DNA of 64,000 nt from Diphasiastrum complanatum. Its lineage: Eukaryota; Streptophyta; Lycopodiopsida; Lycopodiales; Lycopodiaceae. Both the position numbers and the translations under genes were made by a program. Below are positions 11,698 to 23,310 of this stretch, one piece after another. The DNA lies in assembly GCA_029204225.1 (NCBI GenBank), contig CM055101.1, positions 59,380,094 to 59,444,093 of the forward strand. Direction: 5' to 3'. Within the stretch, counting starts at the first letter, position 1, and the number at the start of each line of letters is the position of its first letter. Under the pieces are notes generated by a model. That model worked only from the letters and a program-made list of their open reading frames with translations. It did not search any database and had not been told where the DNA came from.

Positions 11698-12411
11698 TAA
11701 AAAATATCTTCCTATCTCGAGTTTTGGGGCCATGTCCATGATTATATCCATTGTAAACTATGTTGTACATAAAGGTATGTGAATTGAGCACATAACCTTC
11801 TAGAATAGGTCGAGTTTGAGTTAGGTAGATTCAAATTTGATGTCATGGAAAAGTTTAGATAGCATGCAATGTCATTCAATGTGCATGCAAGCCACATGCA
11901 ATCAGTGCATGCAACATGCAAAGTGGTCTCTGTGATCTACACATGTCTAGGCAATTTTATGAGTTGACATGTAGTACATGCAATATCCATGCATGCAGTT
12001 ACACATGTGGATCCTTGGTAGTTGAGTTAACTAGGTTAAGTGGACTTTCCATGCAACACCACTATAGGAACTCGAGCCACTTTGATGTAGGGAAGCTGTG
12101 GCATGTTTTGCCATATTGTGAATGAGATTTTGGTGTTTTGGACTCATTCTGTCTTTACTCGAGTAATCTAGCTTTGATTTTCTCTCTCTACCCGAGAGCA
12201 GCCTGTTTTTCTCATACTGAACACTTAGAATTATTTCTGACATTCATTCCTCATAGTGAGAAGTTATATTTTTCAGTCAAATGTATGCCATTGTGCTCTT
12301 GCCATAGATTTTTCAAGTATTCTGCTCTCTGATCAATCTTGTGCAATCACAACACCTCAGTAAGATCCTATAAGGTGTGTGGTAAAGTTCACACGTGCTA
12401 AAAACTTCACA
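11686..12411 (+). repeat. 3' LTR of copia I
   Basis: Same length and ends as the 5' LTR. It is preceded directly by the purine tract and followed at 12412 by the resumed gypsy sequence. Confidence 0.95.
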
Positions 12412-13390
12412 ATTGTTGTTTCTTTGCTCGTTGTCTTCTGTTGAGATTCTTTGACATTCCCCACATGGTTTTGATTGTCTTCGTCCACTGTTGCTATAGC
12501 CTCTTCGGGTAAATTGCTCCACTTGATCACTTGATTGTATCTTTGATTTTGTTGATTTTTCTTTGGTATAGGGGCTTTCGGTGGTGGCATCTTGGATACT
12601 TTAGCATGTTGAGATTTTTGAGGTGGTTGAGCTGGTATTCGTTGAACTCCATAACGCCTAGAATCCATGTGGTGTAGGATCTACTCATCTGTCAGTTCAG
12701 CTTCCTCATCATAGGACAATGCATGTTGTCAAGGAACTAAATCATCTTCAACAGGTTCCAAAATAGGTTCCGGTGACAGCCATGCTACGTTTATCATGTT
12801 CACCCCATATATGATAGGCGTTTCAAGGTGAATCCTCTCGGTGGTGATTCGCTGGATTCTGAATCTGAATCTGGATTTGAATCTGGATGACATGTATGCC
12901 CAGCCGTACAGTCAATAGTTGCCAATGCATTTGTCCACAACACGGTATCTGTTTGTGAATCATAATGAGCACCAATTGAAGCTTTTGTATGATCAATGCT
13001 ATGGTCCGTTGTGGAAGAAGTGTCATCAGCTTTGGGTGGTACAGGCTTCACCGCCCATGTGGAGGGATTCACCTTTACTGGCCTCTCTCTGTTCTCAAAT
13101 GTGATTTTGCCAGTCCCCCAATCATGAACTACTTGTGCAATTCGCAACCAGGGTCGTCCCAACAAAACTCGATAGGCAGTGGGTGTTTCAGGAATGTCCA
13201 TCACCACAAATATAATAACAAATTGTACCCCTGCTATCTTGACTAGAATGTCTTCTACAATCCCTTTCGGCCGCACACATGATTGATCAGCTAATTTGAT
13301 GGCAAACTTGGTAGCTTCCAGGCCTTGTAGATTTCATTTCTCATACAAAGTAGTGGAGATAAGGTTGACACCCGATTCTCCATCTACAAC
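12412..13390 (-). pseudogene. Gypsy protease and linker
   Basis: Minus strand. The active-site stretch DGESGVNLIS lies near 13385-13340. After a break comes the frame 13276-12800 with KGIVEDILVKIAGVQF, ETPTAYRVLLGRPWLR and VVHDWGTGKITF, the flap and C-terminal part of a retroviral-type aspartic protease in plant gypsy elements. A proline/glutamine/lysine-rich linker (12668-12412) follows and is cut by the copia insertion. The usual DTG/DSG is replaced by a D-G-E-S-G context, as in some Athila/Tat-like proteases; activity cannot be judged. Confidence 0.75.
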
Positions 13391-13470
13391 AACAGCTTCT
13401 TCTCTGAAGAGTTTGTGCTTGATAGGAAGAGTTATATTGTGCTGCTCACTCTCCCAAGCCGCTCCCACAT

Positions 13471-14770
13471 TCAGAACATTGTTGGCCTCTTTAAACCGAC
13501 GCAAAATAACGGTTCTTTGGAAGGTATGTCTGATTCAATGTTCAACCGATCTGACAAGACATCCTTTGTTTGAGGTGCAAGCCAAAGGAACTCTCCAATA
13601 GAGATGTTCATTCTGCTGGATAAGATGCTTGTCAGTAGTTCCGTCCTTGGAGATTCAAGTGTGGAGTTGTGCTTGGGCCTGCTAATTGAACTACAATACA
13701 ATTCAATGGTGCGCTGGTGCTAGTTCTCAATGGACAATTCTTGTAGCAATGCCCATATCCACAGTCGCGACAGAAGGGCGTATAAATTCCTTTGTTTGGA
13801 CATTCGACAATCCTATGTCCTTCTCCGCATCCATAACATCCATATAATCTACCCCCTTGGCATTGTGGTTGTGCAATGTATGTGGCATAATACTCATTAA
13901 TAGCAGGATTGATGAATGGTTCATCAGGTCCACACCATTGTTGCATTTCCTGTTGGAGAAATGTTTAAGCTTTTGTCACCATGAGATTCACTTGGGCCGC
14001 TTGAGGATTATTTGGCCCTGGTGGTGCTGGTAGTGCCATTCTTTGTTGCTGAGGGCCTGGTCCAAGCCTGCATTAGGTGCTCCTTGATGGTAAGCATAAG
14101 AGGTCTGGAATTGAGCTCTCTTTTGTTGTATGATCTGTGGGTTGTAGGGGCAATACACAGTGTCATGCGAGGACACATTGCACAGATGACAATATCTGTG
14201 CGTCAGCTTCAAATTCTGCTTCAATACCGGACACTCGTTGAAAGCGTGATTTTGGATACAAATGGGACACCAAACATTGTCCTGTCGAGGATACTGCTAC
14301 TGATAAGGATCTGGTTGTGGTGCTACAATATTCTGAAGAGCCCTCAGTTTTTGGTCAAATTGGACTGTGAGCTGGTCCATCTGTTGCTTGTGTAACTTCG
14401 TGATCTGTTCCATCATCGATTCATTGGACAAGCTCATAGAGGCTAAGGTCGATGCAATTGAAGGAGTCGAAGCATGAAATGTTGTAGTTCCTGGTGTAGA
14501 ATCATCATCTGGTCCTTCATCTTCTTCTCTCATTGCATCTTCCATAGCTTCATGCAATGTGGCATACTACTCCCGTCTTTTCAGCTCTCGTCGGATGCTT
14601 TTAGGTAGTCCCGCTAGGAACCACATAATGACTGCATGATTAGGAGTAAGCTCCGCATTACACTCGAATCTCGGGTTTTTGATCCGTTCGATGTAGTTTA
14701 TGACCCTTTCTCTTTTTCCCATCTTGATTTTGCTAAGCAAGAGGAACGGGTCTTCAGGAAACTTTCGCGG
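13471..14770 (-). pseudogene. Gypsy gag with zinc knuckles
   Basis: Minus strand. The gag body fragment MGKRERVINYIERIKN, WFLAGLPKSIRRELKRRE, HEAMEDAMREEDE is followed by a Ser/Thr-rich spacer and STLASMSLSNESMMEQITKL. Three Cys/His clusters follow: YCHLCNVSSHDTVYC, GCYGCGEGHRIVECP and FCRDCGYGHCYKNCP. Nucleic-acid-binding knuckles after a gag helical region are typical of gypsy. Stops near 14565, 13985 and 13630 break it. Its N-terminus is lost, and in the same frame copia sequence is fused to it. Confidence 0.8.
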
Positions 14771-16493
14771 CTTAAATTTGGTGATGAAGGTTAGGAAATA
14801 GAGAGCTCCTCCTGTGAAAGCAGTATGCATCGGACCACAAATCTCGCTATGTACAAGGTCAAGCAAGCCCTTGGATGTATGAACTGATTTTGAACTAAAG
14901 GGACTCCTAGCATGCTTGCTGATAATACAACTTTCGCATGGAGAAGTTGGCTTGCTGACTAAAGGTACATCTTGTACTAGACTCTGAACTAACATTTGCT
15001 GAATATTGTTGAAGTTAAGATGGCCAAGTCTGAAATGCCACAACATATCAGTTGATTCAGAAGTGGCTGTGTGAAGAGCTTGACTGTTAGAAGAGTAGCA
15101 ATGACTGAGTTTGTAAAGATAGCCGCTTCTTTTTTCATAGGCTAGAACCTTCTGGGATTTGTCATGAATTGTGTAGCCTTCTGTATCGAATTCGAACCTC
15201 CGACCTGAATCGGTGATTTTGCTAACTGAGAGCAAATTTTTGGTCAGATTTGAAATGTGGAGAACGTTGGACAACAACTTGACTTCACCTCGTTTGAATT
15301 CAACTCTGATTGTTCCTTCACCTTTGATTGAATGTGATGAGTTGTCTCCAAGTTGCACAACTCGAGAGTGGGTGAATGACTTATAGTCTTTGAACCAGTC
15401 ATGATGGTGAGTCACGTGTTGAGTTGCTCCTTGATCTAGATACCAGGAATCGATATCATGTTGTTCTCCAACTTTGGTCATGAAAGCTGCCTCATCTTCT
15501 TCTTGTTGTTGCTGATTTGAGTGACTGGTTGTAGCACTATGTGCTTGTTGTTGTAACTGCTTTTTCTTTTCGTTGTTGTACTTCAAAGTTCGACAGTCTT
15601 TGATTTTGTGGCCAATCCTCTTACAGTATCTACAAAAGTTTTTGCACAGGTTGGAATGATGAAGAGCTTGAATTCGATTCTGAACTGAAATTTGGTCCAG
15701 ACTACATGTTGCTCTTCTTGTCAATAGAACCTAACTTTGTAGATCTCTTGGATCTAAACTTCTGATTTTTGAAATACAAAGCTTGAGGATCCAATCCTGA
15801 GCCTGAGGAGGATGCTGATCTTCTGATCTCGGAGCAGCGAAATTACTCTTGATAGAGTGAGGTGCTCCTGGGTAGAAATTGTCATTATCCAATTTTTGTA
15901 GGCTTAAGGTAGACTCGATAATGGAGTCATGAGTGCATCGGAATCTTCTATGACTGAGCCAGTTGCAGTCATCTACTCCATAAGATTTTTGAAGGTGTTG
16001 AGGTGATTGAGGGTGAAGAATTTCTTCCTCAGATGAAGCTTGGAAATAACGTCTCTGATGTCGTAGAGAATTGCTAAGGTGTCCCATGCATTCTTAGTAG
16101 TCTGAGCAACACGTATGTGGCTGATTTGAGTATCCTTGATGTTGAGGGTGATCATGGCAAATGCTTTGCCATCTCTCAGTCTCCACTTGGTGATGATGAT
16201 TGCATCACCTTCTGGTTTGAGCTCTGTGCCATCAACGATGTCCCATAGTTCTTTGGCTAGAAGTATAACCTTCATCTTGAATTTTTAGAGATGGTAGTTA
16301 TCTCCATCGAGTTTGTCAATGAGAGATGAACTAGATGATGGATCCATTCTGGTTGAACGAGATCGTTGGTAGAAACAACAACTGTCGGAATGTTGTTGGT
16401 TGCGCGTTTGTTAGAAAGACATCTTGATATAAACAAGATTGATAATCTGCAGTAGAAATGCAGATTACTGAAATGCTTGCTCTGATGCCATGT
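14771..16493 (-). pseudogene. Copia III gag-protease-integrase fragment
   Basis: Minus-strand copia internal region directly after its primer site. Gag (16275-15973: LLAKELWDIVDGTELKPEG, HIRVAQTTKNAWDTLAILYD) is followed by broken frames. The ORF 15724-14567 then holds a zinc knuckle (CRYCKRIGHKIKDC), a protease site (WYLDQGATQHVTHH, with Gln instead of Ser/Thr in D-x-G), LSNVLHISNLTKNLLSVSKI, and the integrase zinc part (HFRLGHLNF, CESCIISKHARSPF, LDLVHSEICGPM). The copia part stops near 14770, where the frame runs into gypsy gag without a stop. Confidence 0.88.
16476..16489 (-). promoter_or_regulatory. Primer binding site of copia III
   Basis: On the minus strand tggcatcagagcaa follows the LTR end; it complements the initiator tRNA-Met 3' end with one difference from the site at 6951. 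Confidence 0.8.
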
Positions 16494-16866
16494 CATAAAA
16501 CCGTGGGTCGTGAGCGGCAATGGAAGCTCAAGGATTTGAGCGCGACGTGTAGGAACGGAAATGCAACATTTAGCAGTAAAAATATTCAAGTAGAAGAATT
16601 CATACAGAATTTGCAAATGAACGATGCAGTAGTGAGACAAAAATTGCACTCTGATTAATATCAAGGTAGCGAAGAAGCAAAAAGTGCCTTAGGTTAAAGA
16701 CAATGAAAATGCCAAAGGTGCCTGAGGTTAAAGACAACAAAAATGTTGAAAAAGCCGAAGGTGCCTTATAATGGTTTTTAAGGCATTCTGGCCACTTTGT
16801 CGCATTTTTCACAAAGGGGCGAAAAAGGCGAAGGTGCCTTAAGAATAGTTTCTAAGGCATTCTGGC
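16494..16866 (-). repeat. Truncated 5' LTR of copia III
   Basis: Matches the minus-strand LTR at 62285-63236: aggaacg-aaa-gcaac, attattcaagtagaagaattcata, gacaaaaattgcactctgat and the repeated aaggtgcctta phrases. The match stops at about 16866 (tggccacttgg), where a different dispersed repeat begins, so the outer part of the LTR is missing. Confidence 0.75.
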
Positions 16867-17182
16867 CACTTGGCTGAGTTTTGTGACCCTAATTTTGATG
16901 TTTTTGGCCACCTCTATGCCATGACAATATAATGGATATCAAGCGTGTGTTTGAACCACACTCATCTTTATGTGTCGACATTTAGTGATGTAGTGTTGAA
17001 TATCAAATATTTGTTTAATAGATTAAGTGTTAGCCGAAATTTTTGCATGAAAAATTGGGCTATAAATATTGAGGGCAAATATTGCAAATTTGTAAAACTC
17101 GGCATAAAATTGTCCATAGATATGGGCCCCAGCCCACCCAAAATGTGGCTAGAGAAAAATTTGCGGCCTTAGAAATGGTTCA
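16867..17182 (+). repeat. Dispersed 320-bp repeat, copy A
   Basis: The segment from gttttgtgaccctaattttg to aaaatttgcggccttagaaatgg recurs in reverse orientation at 25376-25680 and in part at 28690-28800. No coding or clean terminal repeat is seen. It lies exactly between the truncated copia III LTR and the truncated copia II integrase. Confidence 0.75.
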
Positions 17183-19170
17183 TAGAATATTTACTTATGT
17201 AATAGGCTTCCTAGTAGTGCTATTGGTGGGATCTCACCATTTCAAGCTTTGTTTGGCAATAAGCCCAATGTAAAAGATTTTAAATTGTTTGAATGTGTAT
17301 GTTATGTCCACATTCCTTTGGAAACAAGAAGGAAATAAGATGCAACTTCCTTCAAAGGAATATTAGTAGGCTATAGTGAAAAAGCAAAGGATATAGGATA
17401 TTTGATCCTATTTCAAAGAAAGTAAAAGTTAGCAAGGATGTCTTGTTTGATGAATCTCAAAGTTACAAGTAGTCTCCAAATTCATCTAATCTCTTAGGTG
17501 ATGAAGATCTTGCAACACCCGAGGAGGAGCCTCTTGCCAAATGATCTTTTAGAAGATCAAAATCAAGTGCCAAAGGAGCCGAGAAGATCCACAAGGAGCA
17601 AGGCCGAGCCTTCAAAGCTCACATACTTTGAGAAAGAGAAGCAAAGGGAAGACACATCTCCTTCTACCTCTTACTCTTTTTAAACCACAATGCTTGAAGA
17701 GTCATCATGTTAGGAAGATGCAAGTAGATCACAAGTTTGGAGAGATGCAATGCAAGTAGAGTTTGATGCTTTAAAGTACAATCAAGATGGATCTATAAGT
17801 AAGTACAAAGCTAGATTGGTTGCTAAGGGGTTTCTTCAAACTAAAAGCATAGATTATGAAGAAACATTTGCTCCTGTAGCAAAACTTGTAACCATTAGAT
17901 TGATCATTTGTATTGCTACTTTATTCAAGTGGAATCTCTATCAAATGGATGTGACAAATGCTTTTTTGAATGGCTACTTGGAGGAGGAAATATACATGTT
18001 GCAACCCGAGGGCTTCATCAAGGATGGTGAGGAGGACAAGATTTGTCACTTAAGGAAGAGCCTATATGGCTTGAAGCAAGCACCTAGAGCTTGGTACTCT
18101 AGGTTGCATGATTTTCTCTACTCTCTTGGCTTTGTGATTAGCTCTTATGAGCCTTCTTTGTACATCAAATGTAATGATGGAAAGATCATCATTTTAGTAC
18201 TTTATGTTGATGATATCATATTGACAGGAAATGATGGTGAAGGCATAAGAAATGTTAAAGTTTCCTTGTCTAGTGAATTCAAGATGGTAGATCTAGGACT
18301 TCTTAAAGTTCATACTTGGAATAGAAGTTACTAGAGGTAGTGATTTTATTTTTATAAGTCAATCAAAGTATGCTACTTCCATTCTTGAAAGGTTTGGCAT
18401 GAAAGATTGTAAAGGGATTGACCCCCCTATGGAGCAAGCTTGTAAAGTTACTAATGATTGTGATGAAGCATCATTTGAGGACATCACACTCTTTAGGAAG
18501 CTAATAGGCTCCTTAATCTATTTGACAGTCACTAGACCAGATTTGAGTTATAGTGTAAGCAAGTTAAGTCAATATATGCAAGGTCCCTTGATGCATCATT
18601 GGAAAAGTGCCAAGAGAGTGTTTAGATATGTCTCTTCTACTAGATTTTTTGGCATTCTCTATCAAGGATCTAACTTGTACTTGAGAGCATTTTTGGATTT
18701 AGATTTTGCAGGAGATAAGATGGATAGAAGATCCATAAGTGCATTTGTCACTTTTCTTTGTGGAGGAGTGATATCTTTGGCTTTCCAAACAGCAAGATAC
18801 AATTTCTCTTTCCTCTTGTGAAGTCGAGTACAAGGCATTGACTTTAACAACCAAAGAACTCCTATGGCTAAGAAGACTTTTGGTGGAGCTTCAAGTGCTA
18901 AAGGCCGAGGAGGTCCCTTGCATCTATTATGACAATCAAGCTTCTCAACAAATTGCTATCAATCCGATCTTCCATGCTAGAACAAAACATAACTTTGTGA
19001 GGGAGAAGGCGCAATCCAAGAAGGTTCAATTTCATCATGTGCCTTCATCCGAGTGCATAGCTGATATCTTAACCAAACCTTTGGCTAAAGATTCATTTTT
19101 CAAGTTAAGAGATGCTCTTGGAGTTGTACATATGTGTACATTAGACTTGCCAAGTTAGAAGTGAGGAGGA
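17183..19170 (+). pseudogene. 5'-truncated copia II pol
   Basis: Starts inside integrase (NRLPSSAIGGISPFQALFG, CVCYVHIPLETRRK), then the hinge (EPRRSTRSKAEPSKLTY), RT (YNQDGSISKYKARLVAKGF, FAPVAKLVTIRLI, MDVTNAFLNGYLEEEIYM, LYGLKQAPRAWYSRL, YVDDIILTG) and RNase H (SLIYLTVTRPDLSYSVSKL, LDFAGDKMDRRS, KELLWLRRLLVE, YYDNQASQQIAINP, CIADILTKPLAKD). An in-frame deletion joins AMQVEFDAL to KYNQDG, removing the first RT motif (normally about 25-30 residues ending WVFK). Stops and frame changes occur near 17335, 17700, 18335 and 18820. Confidence 0.92.
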
Positions 19171-19889
19171 TGTTAAAATATCACTTCCAACTTGTTGTAC
19201 CCTGTAGATCTCAAGTTATTTGAGCTTGATAGGATCTCACACGTGTGGAGTCTGTTCCCACGTGTGAAAGAATGTACGTAAGTCATTTTTATAAAGTTAG
19301 ATTGATTTTAGCTTGATCTACACTAGTGTGAAATTGACCTTTGAGTAGAATCTTGAAAATGGTCAAATTGGTCAAACTTTGTGTAAATAGATTGGACTTT
19401 CATGTGAATGAGTTATTACTCACACATGTCAAGATATCATTCACACGTGTGGATAAGCTTCTAGAAGATAAGATAGGAATATTTCATTAGATCCTATTTT
19501 ATAGGGAATATTCCTATAAATGTGGAAAACTAGTTTTTTGTTTTCTAGCCAAAGAGAATAGTCAACTTTGGAAAATGAGCACATATGGCTCCCATTGGTG
19601 GATCTAGATGACTAGGCACTCTTCACACGTGTGAAGGCCTGCTAGACAGTACACAACTCGTGGATGTACTTGATCTATAAAGGGATCAACCAAATCAATA
19701 ACAAGTTGATGTGAGATTGGCAAATTCTAGTTTTGTTGCATTTGTAAGTTAATGTAATTAACTCTCTGTAAACAAGCTGTACATGTACTGTCCTCCACAC
19801 GTGCAAGGCTACCCATCCATGTGTTTGATCATTTGATCCATTGCTCTTGCTTAAATCATAGTGTAAAGCATCTAGGTCAAGATCTAACA
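19171..19889 (+). repeat. 3' LTR of copia II
   Basis: A purine tract (agaagtgaggagga) precedes TGTTAAAATATCAC. The proposed end TCTAACA at 19889 mirrors the TGTTA start. TATA-like and A/T-rich sequence lies inside. No partner LTR is in the window, so the right end is a best guess. Confidence 0.65.
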
Positions 19890-19983
19890 TCTAGAACTTG
19901 ATAGATCTTTGGATTAAGCAATCAATAACTCTTAATGATTGATAGTACAATCAATATTTGTCTTTTTTCTCTAAAAATTGAGA

Positions 19984-20120
19984 GAAAAATGTAGTGTCAC
20001 CTTTTTCGCATTTTTTGCCTGACAAAAATCTCGTTGAAAAATGCAGTGTCGCTTTTTTCGCATTTTTCGCCTGTCAGAAATCTCGTGCAATTATGCAGTG
20101 TCGCATCTTTTGCTTTTTCC
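19984..20120. repeat. 52-bp tandem repeat, 2.5 units
   Basis: The phrase atg(t/c)agtgtc(a/g)c...ttttcgcattttt(t/c)gcctg starts at 19989, 20041 and 20093, a spacing of exactly 52. The unit shares the gtgtcgc and gcattttt words found in copia LTR interiors here. Confidence 0.8.
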
Positions 20121-20472
20121 AAAGAGCCTCAAATGTTAAGGAAATGACTCTGGCAAAGTGTGGGGCAATCCTAAATGAGATTTAAGGGCACCTTCGTCTT
20201 TTTCGCCTTTTTGTGAAAAACCTGACAGTGTCGCCTGTGCCTATTTTAGTTCATTTCTGTAGAGCTATAGTTCTGGTTCATTTATGCAGACAGAACGTTT
20301 ACGGCCAATTTCACCGCTTATCAGCAATCAATGACAAGGACCGATGGATGCCAACGGATCACCAACCAACTGGCGATCGCAATTGACAACCTAATTTCTT
20401 AGTATACATAGTTGTTCATATTCATACATTAATTCATTGAAAATCAAAATTATCAGAAGCGTTTGAATAGTT

Positions 20473-21181
<709 letters not shown>

Positions 21182-22690
21182 AGGAGCTTCATGTGTTTCT
21201 CAAATCTTTGAGCAAAGATAAAACCCCTGGACCTGACGGGGTCACTCCGAATTCCTTCCTTGCTCACTGAAATATTGTTAGTCCTTCCTTACTACTTGCT
21301 ACTAACATTGTGATTAATACGGGTTCCCTCCCCTCCTTCTCTTCTAAGGGGTTGATCAAACTCATTCCTAAAACCGAGTCCCCCTCTATGATCACTGACT
21401 ACCATCCTCTTACTATGTTGATGAACACCTCATATAAGATTGTGGCGAAGGATATTGCCAAAAGGATAGCCCCCCTCTCCTTCCCTCTTGTATTTTCAAA
21501 TGCCAGGTGGATTTTATTAAAGGTAGATCCTTAGTTGATAACATTCTTAATGTTTGGTCTACGATTGATGTTGCTTTCTGGTTTAGTTATTCGACTTTAT
21601 TTCTTAAGCTTGCCTTTGATAAAGCTTTTGATTGTATTAGTTGGAAATACCTTATTGCATGTTGCTCTTCTTTTGGCCTCCCTGACTATCTCATGAAACT
21701 TATACGTGCCCTTTTCGCTTCTGCCTCCTCTTCCATTCTCTTTCAGGGTGTCCTTTCGTCGTCCTTCTCTATTTCTTGTGGCATTAGATAGGGCTGTCCA
21801 CTTTCCCCCTATCTTTTTGTTATTGCCACAGAGCTGCTTATTTTTCACCTTCTTAAGCTTAACTCCTCCCCTTCTTCCTGTCCTTTCATTTTTTGTGATG
21901 TTCCTCTTGGTCCCCAGTTATTTGTTGATGATCTAGATTGCATCATTGAACTTCATCGTCACTCTGCCTCTCTTCTTATGGCGAAACTACGTCCATTTTG
22001 TGACTTTTCCGAGTCTTTGATTAACTTCTAGAAATGAGACATCATTGTCCTTTCTCATGACTCTCCGCCTGCTTGGTGCATGGATCTTGGGCTTAATGTT
22101 CTACCTCACGGTACCATATTTCGCTACCTAGGTTTTCCTTTGGGTGTCTCTCTCTCTAATAGAGATCGTTTTAACTGGATCATTGAGAGAATTAAGAATG
22201 AAATTCTTCTTTCGAACTCTTCAATCCTTGCTTTTGTAGCTAGGCTCATTGTTCTCAAGCATATGATCTCCTCCTACTTCACCCACTTCCTTTCATTTGG
22301 TTCCTCCCTCCTTCCTACTCGCTTTCCATTGCTAAGTTATTCAGAAAATTCTTTTGGAATAATCATCTTAGTCTTCTAAACTGGGATATTTGCTCTGCTC
22401 CCAAGAAATTGGGAGGTTTTGGTCTCGTTGACCCCTCTACTACTCTCTCTCCCCTCTTCAGACGTATCCAAATTCTTCAGCTCTCTCTTCATGTCCGAGC
22501 CAACTATAAAGGTGACGTCTCGCATGCCTGCTCCAAATGCAAAACATTAGAAGAGGATGTCATTCACCTGTTCTTTTTTTGTTATGCTCCTCTCTAAAAA
22601 TTTGTTGCTGACCTTTTCATTGCTCGTTTTCATGTCAGATTTAGAAAATTCAGTCATACATACCTATTGCTAAATGATATCACTTTTTGA
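21182..22690 (+). pseudogene. LINE (non-LTR) reverse transcriptase relic
   Basis: Several frames together give the L1-like plant LINE RT: EELHVFLKSLSKDKTPGPDG, SKGLIKLIPKTES, FIKGRSLVDNILN, KLAFDKAFDCISWKYL, QGVLSSSFSISCGIR followed by stop-GCPLSPYLF, the catalytic box read as LFVDDLDC (FADD in most relatives), IFRYLGFPLGVSLSNRDRF and NWDICSAPKKLGGFGLVDP. It ends in a zf-RVT-like cluster CSKCKTLEEDVIHLFFFC. Many stops and frame changes; no endonuclease domain or poly-A tail is evident, so it is a truncated dead copy. Confidence 0.88.
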
Positions 22691-23310
22691 GGATGTTATG
22701 GTTGATTCTTATTAGCAGTGTATTAGAGGTATTACTTTTTGGAACATTTGGTTGGATAGGAATTGTAGGGAATTTGGGAACGGTGATTTTATCATCTCCC
22801 CCCTACTCCTATTCAACGAAGCTGATAGACTTATGCTTCTCTAATGTTTTTTTTCTTCTATGTACTTTTTGTAAAAATTTCCTAATCTATGGTCAACCAT
22901 TTCGAGAAAAAAAAAATGTTATAAAAATAACAAAAGGGTCATTCCAATAATAATTTCTTAGAAAAGAAAAAGTTTTTTACAAACTCAGAGTGACATTAGC
23001 ATTTTGACATCAAGACCTTGTTTACTAAGGCACTAAAGAATATCGTTCTACTTTACACTTCATTATAAATTGTGCATTGCATGAAAAAATATTTGTTTAC
23101 TGCCTATACCATTACTGATTAAGTGTTCTTAAAATTACCATCATAAATAACCAATCACAAAAAATAATTGATAAAGAAAATCATTTACTTAAATATCGAA
23201 ATAACATTTAAGAAATATTAAATTTTTCATGATATAAAAATTCGATCAACAAATCATTTAATGCTCGACATTCAAATATTTTATAATCGAACATAAACAA
23301 CGTATTATTA
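22691..23310. other. AT-rich stretch, no gene
   Basis: Follows the LINE relic. Very A/T-rich with no recognisable coding sequence or repeat. Confidence 0.5.

Larger units (their letters stand above)
6225..12411 (+). mobile_element. Full-length Ty1/copia retrotransposon (copia I)
   Basis: Both LTRs are present (6225-6950 and 11686-12411, 726 bp each). The left one is followed immediately by a tRNA-iMet primer site and the right one is preceded by a purine tract. The internal order gag, protease, integrase, reverse transcriptase, RNase H is that of copia. It interrupts the minus-strand gypsy between its linker and RNase H. Flanking 5-mers are gttgt (6220-6224) and attgt (12412-12416), an imperfect target duplication. 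The LTRs differ at roughly thirty sites by eye (about 4%), so it is not a recent insertion. The polyprotein is broken by several stops, one 260-bp duplication and a changed integrase catalytic residue. Confidence 0.95.
4049..14770 (-). mobile_element. Ty3/gypsy retrotransposon, interrupted and decayed
   Basis: Read on the minus strand, the element runs gag (14770-13640), protease (13390-13060), a proline/lysine linker (12668-12412), RNase H (5919-5572) and integrase (5325-4270). It is split by the copia element inserted at 6225-12411. The integrase tail GPYRI and the protease core DGESGVNLI resemble Athila/Tat-like plant elements. No reverse transcriptase YxDD box or polymerase palm is found between protease and RNase H, so the polymerase core appears deleted. 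A 52-bp tandem duplication lies at 6021-6124. The 5' LTR and primer site are missing, replaced by a copia fragment. Confidence 0.85.
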
